This document shows positions 56,473 through 64,000 of a DNA stretch of 64,000 nucleotides, in pieces; within the stretch, counting starts at the first letter, position 1, and the number at the start of each line of letters is the position of its first letter. Source of the DNA: Eleusine coracana subsp. coracana (Eukaryota > Streptophyta > Magnoliopsida > Poales > Poaceae); NCBI GenBank assembly GCA_032690845.1, contig CM064426.1, forward strand, positions 69,428,403 to 69,492,402, read 5' to 3'. The notes under the pieces were generated by a model that was not told where the DNA came from, searched no databases, and saw only the letters and a list, made by a program, of their open reading frames with translations. The translations under genes and the position numbers were made by a program.

Positions 56473-58020
56473 CATGATGTAGTAGCACTGGTCAACTCTT
56501 ATTCAAACTGATAAAATGACCAGGACACGAAGAAATCACGAAAATAACCACCGTTTCTTTAACTAGTTTGGAGTTTTTGCGCCAGGTAGTCGTTCGTCTT
56601 GACGACAAACTTTTCCGAGTCCTGTGCTTAGCCATTATTATATTACTAGTAATCAAGCTTGGCAAGCCTTGGATGATGAGCGTTTGAACTTTTTGATCTA
56701 AACAAAAATATTTGGATTTAAGAGCTGGTAGGGGCCGCGCGAACGCGTACCCCCGCTTCCACATATTACAACGTCCAATCTCCTGTTTTACAGAGATGGT
56801 AGACCAACACATCCACCAAGTGCAATGTGGATCATTGATCTAGGTCATGAGCCTTCCTGATCGCCCATAGACCCCGTCCAGGTAAGTAAGTTTTACGTGG
56901 CTCGGTCGGGTGGTTTTATGTCCAGTCTGACCGTCAAGTACGCTTCAAACTCCGGTACGGGACTAAAGACGATGATGCGCAATAAACAACAACCCGGGTG
57001 CAGCCGTGTTGGGGCTACGATCTTTGCCGTTTGATGCTGCTCAGGCCCACACGTGTAAGGCCCAGGAGTTTTTTTTTTCTTGTGCTTCGGCCTGGGCCGC
57101 ATCGTCCCAATAATCCTCTTTGGTTCTGGCACGGTTTGTTTCGTCCCAACAATCTTCCCAGCAAGCTGAAGTAGTTTGCATGGCCCTCATCCCCTCAAGG
57201 TGCAAATGGCGACTCCATGCTCCTCGCGGTGGGCTCACACTCCCGCGCTGGGTTCGCGCCCTCTCGGACGTGGCTGGGTATAAATCTCGTGCGCCCTCAT
57301 CTTCCAAATCGCAGCGCCTCCCTCCGTCGCAAATCGCCACCCCAGCCGGTCGTGCTACAAGCTCTGATGGAGTTGCCATGTGCCATGCATGTCGATTCTG
57401 CCCGGTCGTCGTGCAAGCAGGCCCAGCCAAACCTCACATATATGACACAACAACGTGTGCCTTTCTGTTTCTGCCATCAACTCAACGCATGCTTTCCAGC
57501 TAGTCCAAGAAGCAACGAAATTTCGGCCCAGTAGCGCTTTTTAAATGGGCCAACGGATCTGAACGGATGAACAATACCAATAAAAATAGAATCCTAATTG
57601 ATGACATGTCAGTTTTAGATATAGAGATTGAAAAGTTTAGAGAGTCTCTTAGATTACTTCAGTTTTTTAGGAGATATTCTATTTTAGAGAATGACTAAAA
57701 TCTGGAAATTTAGGATTGGTTTTAGCTAGGCTTTTAGAGTTGCTCTAAAGATGTTGCGCATTTGTATCTTTGCTCTGTAGCGCCGCAAAACTGTTACAGC
57801 ACAGTGATCGGGTCGGCCGGGTAGTCGTTGACACATGCCTCTTGTCTCTGCCATTCTCATGTTCTCGACCTGCTCGACGGCACACTCAGGGATAAGAGGG
57901 AAAGCACCCGCACGGCGGCCGATCGTGGCGTTGTCTCGCCGCACACGCGCACTTTGGTCGTCGGCGGTGAAACGATGTCGTTGTCATGAGATTTCTTTTG
58001 CTCGGCTTTGACGGCGGAGG
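56473..58020. other. intergenic downstream of KANADI
   Basis: Mixed composition with open frames on both strands at 57041-57503 that show no domain or splice support. A possible MITE end (TTTTAGAGTTGCTCTAAAG) lies near 57735. No gene called. Confidence 0.4.
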
Positions 58021-58024
58021 CAGC

Positions 58025-58462
58025 AACGGGCCCCAAAAGGCCGAGTAGCCCACATTCCAGCGAGGAGGCTTGACCCGTTGTGCCTTGTTGTGCGGTAAAC
58101 ATGGGCCGAACCAAAGTGCTGCATGGAGGTTTTGCACTAGGGACCCTCGCTATATCCAACTATTCCGTCGAGGCCCTCGAGATTTGGATCGAATCTGGGT
58201 TGTTCAAACACCGGAAACCGCGTGTGTGTGTGTGTGCGGCCGACAGGGCTCAGAAGGCTGAGCAGCCCACATGCCAATAATCTGCATGGTCCATTTCTGG
58301 GCTCTCGCTGACCGTTCAACAATGTTGTGCGGTCAAAGCAGGCCCAACCACAGTAACAGAGAGAGGTTTTGCAGTAAGGACCATTGTTGTATCCCGTTAT
58401 TCCGTTAAGACCCTTGAGATTTGGATCGCGATCCAATCTGGGTTATTGAGAAACCGAAGGCT
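58025..58462. repeat. diverged tandem duplication, about 240-bp period
   Basis: Two successive units share, in order, AAGGC.GAG.AGCCCACAT, TTGTGCGGT.AA, GAGG.TTTTGCA, CTATTCCGT-like and CTCGAGATTTGGATCG / CTTGAGATTTGGATCG, ending in CCAATCTGGGTT-type sequence. The first unit is followed by a GT-rich run (58220-58240). Function unknown. Confidence 0.75.
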
Positions 58463-58899
58463 GCACCGGACTATTGGACCCACCCGTCAGCATCAATGAC
58501 GGGGCCCATCTCCCCATGCCGGCGATTCGTCACCGCCTCGTCCTGCTCCGCGCCACTTTTCGCCGTCTTCGGCCGCACTGCCGTCATATACTTACTTTTT
58601 GTGCTCTTCTCTTGCCATTCCAATGTATGTCCTACGGCACTGTCGCACGTCCAAGCGAGCCAGCCTCCCGGACCTCCCTGCGCAGCTACCTCCGCACCGC
58701 TGCACGCACGCAATCAGTTCCGGCTGCCCCGAGCCTCGCGACATGATACATGAATGCAATCTATCGATTGAAGAAGGTTGCAGCGCCTTCGAGGCAAGCA
58801 TGGCAGACGTTTTGGGCCTTTTGGCAGCAGTTTGAATCCTGGGAGTTGCCTTTCACTTTACCGATCACCCCTGGATTCCATTCACCGGAGAAAGATAGG

Positions 58900-59685
58900 G
58901 AGTGTATGCCATTAAAAACGATGACGCTTATGTGTGTGTCATAAAAAAATTGCCAGACACTTGTGTGCCATCGACTCAAGTTTTATTGACCCGTGTGCCA
59001 CTCCATCCATGTTCTATGAAATTTTAAAGGATCTGTATCTCTAATATATGGGACCCATAAATCAAAATGACTATGTTATCCCTGAGACATTTACATACTC
59101 TTCTTCTCCCTTTCTCTTTCTTCCTTCCCCGTGCTTCCTGCCTTAGGTCAAGAACCGTCGTCGCCACCAGGAACCTTAGCCGGCGCCGCCGCCACCGCCG
59201 GCCAGATCCGCTGCCAGGCGACCCGACCCCAGGCCAGCGCGTCCCCCCCCCCCTCCCCCCCTGACCCGACCCTGGCCAACGTGTCCTGCCCCAGCCTGAC
59301 CTGACCCTGCGCCGCTGAACCCCGACTCTGGAAGATCCAACCCTTCTCCGACAACATCCCGCGAGACTTTGAAGCCTGGATCTGGGCGCGAGGGAGGGGG
59401 CGGTGTCGGATTTGGGCGGCTCTGACTCCGGTGAGGGTACTCGCACATGCGAACGGGAAGAGAAGAAAAGGGGCAGGCAAAGAGTAGAATAAGCTAGGGG
59501 CAAACTAGTCATCTCTATACATGGCCCCACCTGTTAGAGCGAAGAATCCGTTTAAATGTGATGGAAGTTGGACAGAATGCACACGGGTAAAGAGAAGTTT
59601 GGTCCATGGCACATATGTGAGTTCAATCTTTTTTATGACATATATATGAGGTATCCTTTTTTAATGACATAGGCGTAAAGAACTC
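58900..59685. mobile_element. Mutator-like element with exact 9-bp TSD and paralogous empty site
   Basis: An exact duplication AAAGATAGG flanks it (58891-58899 and 59686-59694), and the partner segment has a single AAAGATAGG at 62411-62419. Long imperfect inverted ends (about 160 bp) share GAGT at the tips, TATG.CATTAAAAA and TGTCATAAAAAA blocks. The interior (59100-59440) is GC-rich with open frames on both strands, possibly captured DNA. Length 786 bp. Confidence 0.93.
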
Positions 59686-60335
59686 AAAGATAGGATCCTC
59701 CAATTTTCAAAACTCACTGCGCTGGACAACTTACCTTACAGATTCGATGATGAGCTGGTATGTCATCGCCCGCAATTGAGCTTTATTTTTAACCGTTCCT
59801 GAAGAACAAACATTTCATCCGGAACTGTTTGTTTTAACACCTTTTGAATCCACCGAGTACAATCTTAAATAATACAGCATTTGCCGAGGATCATCCAAAA
59901 GTCAAATAAACGAAAAAGACGCAACGCTGAATCAGAATTTGCTACACAACATTTAACACAAACATGCAGGTCAACAATACACACTGCAAATCCAAAGTCA
60001 AGATAATGCTATAATTATCAGTACGATTTATACAGGCCACACAGGAAGAATTACGTGGGCCGTGGGCGATGGTTAAACCAAAAGCATGATCCGGCAACAT
60101 GTCAAGGAAACAACTTGACACTCCTGTTTTCGTTTTTTTTTTTTACTTGGTAACTACACAAAAAAAAATCCTATTATTCTACACTTGTCAAGCGGGAGAA
60201 TGGCCAAAGAATTAGAAGCAGGTGAAACAGCTAAACAATCTACACGAACAATATAACACAATTTTACATCCATATCCAAGCCATGCCCACAAGGAAAGAT
60301 TTTTCAGTGGGTTTTCCCATAGCTGTTTGAAATCA

Positions 60336-61018
60336 TCAAGTGTCTGCTTCCTCTTTGATACTTGATGGTTTTGACTTTTGAGTTACGCTCCTCTTCGCCC
60401 TCTCTGATATGAGGCTAAAGGATATATCAGCAAACCCCAATTCACCGCTTCCAAATGATTTACTGTCCACATTGCGCTTTTAAGCATCATGGAGCTGCAA
60501 CGCATACTCAGGATGCCACAGGACCTCACCCATTGATGGCCTGCTTCTCCCATCATCAGCAAGACATTTCTCTGCATCTCACCAAACTTTTGTTCAAGGA
60601 TTCCACTGAAAAAATCACCATCCAGACGTGGATCCATGATTGATTCTAGTGAACGCTGCCGCTGCCATCTCATTGCCCATTCTGCCAAATTGATCTGATC
60701 TTTTGGCAATGTGGGGTCTATCACTGGCCTTGCACAAGCAACTTCAAACAGCACCACTCCAAAAGAATATACATCAGATTTTTGTGTAAGCTGCTGCATC
60801 CGAAAATACTCAGGATCTAGGTATCCGAAGCAGCCGAAGCTTCCCTTGACCACTGTACTGACATGGGTCTGGTCTAACGTTGGCCTGGTTTTTGATAACC
60901 CAAAGTCTGCTATTTTTGCAACAAAGTAGTCATCCAATAGGATGTTAGTAGTCTTTACATCCCGGTGTATTATACCTCGGTCTGCTCCTGTGTGGAGGTA
61001 GTGAAGCCCACGAGCTGC
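60336..61018 (-). pseudogene. CrRLK1L (FERONIA-like) receptor kinase C-terminus, copy A, truncated
   Basis: On the minus strand the kinase C-lobe is clear: ARGLHYLHTGADRGIIHRD (catalytic loop with HRDVKTTN), IADFGLSK (DFG), the activation segment, GYLDPEYF, SDVYSFGVVLFEVACARPVI and DPTLPKDQINLAEW. These are signature blocks of the Catharanthus roseus RLK1-like family, plasma-membrane kinases with malectin-like ectodomains. The segment is cut at 61018 inside the kinase domain, so the N-lobe, membrane helix and ectodomain are missing. A 9-base insertion duplicates residues in KGSFGCFGYLDP, and a frame change near FGE (about 60590) scrambles the remaining C-terminus. Non-functional. Confidence 0.88.
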
Positions 61019-61440
61019 AATAGGCGTCTGAAGGCTGGTACGACCTGCGCGGCAGGCCCCAGGCACAGGAATCAAAGAGTAACCGATGGGGTATGTATCA
61101 GGTGAAGATGAAAGTACTGGTATATCTTTAGGTCAATCAGTAAGATGTATAATATAAAGCTTGGAGCAAATATGTAAATGGATCTATAAATGCTCATTTG
61201 TAGTTCTGATCGGGGAGAGACATCTCTCTCCCACCGAAATCTTCTTGTACGGTTCTGACCATATAATATAAGTTTGTTGCCCGAAGGGCGCATCTCCAGG
61301 CCCTCCGGTTTTGTGTTATTACTCGGTCTTGTTCACTCTCCTCAAAAGCTTGCCCGAGGGATCTTCGGCCTAGCTGTCCGGCACGGCAAACTCTCGGCTG
61401 GCCCACTACGTGTATATTCTGAACTTGTAACCACAACAAT
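61019..61440. other. unique spacer between kinase copies, possibly organelle-derived
   Basis: This stretch is absent from the partner copy. It includes TCTTGTACGGTTCTGACC at about 61242, which resembles the 3' strand of a group II intron domain V. On the plus strand a frame reads PSGFVLLLGLVHSPQK followed by LARGIFGLAVRHGKL. That would fit an organellar insertion but I cannot confirm a source. Confidence 0.3.
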
Positions 61441-62260
61441 CTGTGTGCCACTAAAAAGTTCGTTCACACCCTGGTGTCATCCATCTAAACTTTTTCTGAA
61501 CTCTATGCCATTATGCCTGCATTCCATCCATTTTTTACCGTTAGCAGCATCTAACGAGTGGGTCTGGGCCTGAAAATGTCCAAAATGTCCTCGAAATTCT
61601 TCCCCTCCCACCAAATTCTAATAGAATTTCAATAAATGACAAATTCAAATCCTATTACGAATTTCACATAATCTATTCAAATTTATTAAATTCAAATTTC
61701 ATGAATTCATATCTAGATTCAAATTTCACAAATTTGAATTCTAATCCAAATTCAAATTTTCAAATTTGATCTCATATCCAAATTCAAATTTGAACACGAA
61801 TCCAAATTTGAACATGAAATTCAAATTCAAATTTGAAAATTCGTAAACTCAAATTGAAATTTGAATTTGAATTTTGTATTTTTATTTCGAAATTCGAATT
61901 TGTAATTTGATTTTTTTTATTTCAAAATTCGAATTTGTAATTTGATTTCAAATTTCATCGAATTTGACATTTGATTTTTTTTTTTGTCTCTATGAGGTCA
62001 TATTACTTGTTTTGTGGTTCTTGTTATTTTATTTGGAGCTTATTTATGTGTTGTGACTAAAAAAACAGCCAAGGGCATTTTGAACATTTTCATACCCGGT
62101 CCCACTCGTCACATGCTGCTAATAGTAAAAAATGGACGGAATGCGGACGGAATGACATAAAATCCAAGAAGTTTAGGTGGATGGCACCAGGTGCTAACGA
62201 TCTTTTTAGTGGCACATAGGTCAGAATCATATTTTTTAATGACATACAAGTAAAAGACTC
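61441..62260. mobile_element. Mutator-like element abutting kinase copy B, left end truncated
   Basis: The inverted ends share GTGCCACTAAAAAG, ATCCA.CTAAACTT, CATTCC.TCCATTTTTTAC and TTAGCAGCAT, about 150 bp each. The right end (AAGACTC at 62260) meets the first base of the segmental duplication. On the left the outermost about 45 bp of the expected TIR are missing. The centre (61610-61990) is made of AAATTCAAATTTGAA-type microrepeats. No transposase. Confidence 0.7.
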
Positions 62261-63840
62261 ACATGATACATGAATGCAATCTATCTATTGAAGAAGGTTG
62301 CGGCTCCTTCGAGGCAAGCATGGCAGACGTTTTGGGCCTTTTGGCAGCAGTCTGAATCCTGGGAGCTGCCTTTCATTTTACCGATCGCCCCTGGATTCCA
62401 TTCACCGGAGAAAGATAGGAGCCTCCAATTTTCAAAACTCGCTGCGCTGGACAACTTACCTTACAGATTCGATGATGAGCTGGTATGTCATCGTCCGCAA
62501 TTGAGCTTTGTTTCTTAACCGTTCCTGAAGAACAAACATTTTATCAGGAACTGTTTGTTTTGACGCCTTTTGAATCCACCGAGTACAATCTTTAATACAA
62601 CATTTGCCGAGGATCATCCAAGTGAAATAAATGAAAATGACGCAACGGCGCTGAATCAGAATTTGCTACACAACATTTAACACAAAGATGCAGATCAACA
62701 ATACACACTGCAAATCCAAAGATAATGCTATAATTATCAGTACGATTTATACAGGCCACACAGGAAGAATTACATGGGCGATGGTTAAACCAAAAGCATG
62801 ATCCGGCAACATGTCAAGGAAAAAACTTGACAATCCTGTTTTCGGTTTTTATTTTTTTACGTGGTAATCTACACAAAAAAAAATCCTATTATTCTACACT
62901 TATCAAGCAGGAGAATGATCAAAGAATTAGAAGCAGGTGGAACAGCTAAACAACCTACACGAACAATATAACATAATTTTACATTCACATCCAGACCATG
63001 CCCACAAGGAAAGCTTTTTTACTGGGTTTTCCCAGCTGTTAGAAATCATCAAGTGTCTTTTTCCTCTTTGATACTTGATGGTTTTGAGTTACGCTCCTCT
63101 TCGCCCTCTCTCATATGAGGAAGGCTAAAGGATATATCAGCAAACCCCAATTCACCGCTTCCAAATGATTCATTGTCCATATTGCGCTTGTAAGCATCAT
63201 GGAGCTGCAACGCATACTCAAGATGCCACAGGACCTTCACCCATTGATGGACTGCTTCTCCAATCATCAGCAAGACATTTCTCTGCAATTTCACCAAACT
63301 TCTTCAAGGATTCCACTGAAAAATCACCATCCAAACGTGGATCCATGAGGCCTTGTTTGGATAATCTTAATCCATATGGGTTGGAGTGAATTGGTGGAAA
63401 ATAAACTAAATTCCCTTTCAATTCCTCTCAAACCATATGGATTGGAGTGTATTGATGAGTATCCAAACAAGGCCTGATTGATTCTAGTGAACGTTGCCGC
63501 TGCCATCTCATTGCCCATTCTACCAAATTGATCTGATCTTTTGGCTATCACTGGCCTTGCACAAGCAACTTCAAACAGCACCACTCCAAAAGAATATACA
63601 TCAGATTTTTGTGTAAGCTGCTGCATCCGAAAATACTCAGGATCTAGGTATCCGAAGCTTCCCTTGACCACTGTACTGACATGGGTCTGGTCTAACGTTG
63701 GCCCGGTTTTTTATAACCCAAAGTCTGCTATTTTTGCAACAAAGTAGTCATCCAATAGGATGTTAGTAGTCTTTACATCCCGATGTATTATACCTCGGTC
63801 TGCTCCTGTGTGGAGGTAGTGAAGCCCACGAGCTGCACCT
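62261..63840. repeat. segmental duplication, copy B
   Basis: Partner of 58742-61018; see that entry. This copy lacks the Mutator-like insertion but carries the 126-bp element at 63349. It continues as kinase sequence beyond the point where copy A is cut. Confidence 0.9.
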
Positions 63841-63925
63841 GCACCAATACATGCATCAATCCGTTGCTTCCATGTCAGAGGAGGGAGGTCACTCCCGTAG
63901 AGATGGCTTCGTAGTGTTCATCGTC
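63049..63925 (-). pseudogene. CrRLK1L (FERONIA-like) receptor kinase C-terminus, copy B, disrupted
   Basis: On the minus strand it reads from TLRSHLYGSDLPPLTWKQRI (about 63922) through ACIGAGAARGLHYLHTG, HRDVKTTNILLDDYF, DFGL and KGSFGYLDPEYF to the C-terminal tail ending at a TGA at 63051-63049. Lesions: an 11-base deletion after ARPVI relative to copy A shifts the frame, a 126-bp transposon is inserted at 63349, and a TGA stands just before TLRSH. Upstream of 63925 the sequence no longer looks like the kinase, and a short tandem repeat (ATCTCCAACATGGCATTATT, twice) follows, so the N-lobe seems lost here too. Confidence 0.85.
63349..63474. mobile_element. Tourist-like MITE in kinase pseudogene B, with paralogous empty site
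   Basis: Ends GGCCTTGTTTGGATA and (reversed) GGCCTTGTTTGGATA are perfect inverted repeats. The flanks are TGA on both sides (63346-63348 and 63475-63477), and copy A has the unoccupied CCATGATTGATTC at 60634-60646. The 3-bp duplication and GGCCTTGTTTGG end fit PIF/Harbinger-type MITEs, although TGA replaces the usual TTA/TAA. An internal AACCATATGGATTGGAGTG motif repeats in inverted form. Confidence 0.9.
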
Positions 63926-64000
63926 TGTTCACAAGAAACTTATCTCCAACATGGCATTATTAAGAAACTTATCTCCAACATGGCATTATTATGCCAATGA

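Larger units (their letters stand above)
58742..61018. repeat. segmental duplication, copy A (partner 62261-63840)
   Basis: From ACATGATACATGAATGC at 58742 to GAGCTGCA at 61018 this matches 62261-63840 in the same orientation. The match skips the Mutator-like element at 58900-59685 present only here and the small element at 63349-63474 present only in the partner. The segment is the C-terminal part and 3' flank of a receptor-kinase gene. Confidence 0.9.

Noticed and set aside
59024..59530. 168-codon minus-strand frame in the Mutator-like element
   Set aside because: It spans TIR and GC-rich filler, and its Gly/Arg-rich content is mirrored by an open frame on the other strand.

Overview
The window is plant nuclear DNA, most likely from rice (Oryza) or a close grass. 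The support is GT-AG multi-exon genes, a GC-rich single-exon glycosyltransferase of grass type, and dense short DNA transposons (Stowaway, PIF/Harbinger, hAT, Mutator-like) plus a SINE with an RNA polymerase III B box. The species is inferred, not proven. Exon boundaries were placed by reading splice sites and phases by hand.

Layout. 0-7 kb: AT-rich DNA and a decayed PIF/Harbinger element (Myb-like ORF plus DDE transposase, minus strand). 7-9 kb: an inverted UDP-glycosyltransferase (UGT) 3'-half pseudogene with its downstream flank. 10.7-13.3 kb: a two-B3-domain (REM-type) gene, minus strand. 14.5-17.7 kb: a Mutator-like element and an hAT element with intact target-site duplications (TSDs). 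18.5-20 kb: a near-full-length UGT gene with one frameshift. 20-30.5 kb: further copies of the UGT 3' end and downstream DNA, riddled with insertions. 31.8-34.2 kb and 37.1-38.7 kb: two more B3 genes on the plus strand with the same four-exon plan.

39.3-44.3 kb: a 17-exon HAP2/GCS1 gamete-fusion gene on the minus strand, then a small mitochondrial NFD6-like gene (46.9-47.3 kb, minus). 48-52 kb: intergenic DNA with a long CT/CA microsatellite. 52.1-56.5 kb: a six-exon KANADI-type GARP transcription factor with a GC-AG intron. 57-64 kb: two truncated copies of a CrRLK1L (FERONIA-like) receptor-kinase C-terminus in a segmental duplication, separated by Mutator-like DNA; the second copy runs to the window edge.

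The most striking feature is not one gene. The repeated segments (UGT flank and kinase flank) form an internal record: at least seven transposon insertions can be bounded to the base because another copy in the same window keeps the matching empty site. Two PIF/Harbinger-like elements also carry GC-rich, possibly gene-derived interiors.

Functionally, the intact genes belong to separate themes: REM/B3 factors, gamete fusion (HAP2), leaf polarity (KANADI), mitochondrial maintenance (NFD6-like) and small-molecule glucosylation (UGT). Nothing indicates that they act together; the clustering of UGT and B3 copies reflects local duplication.
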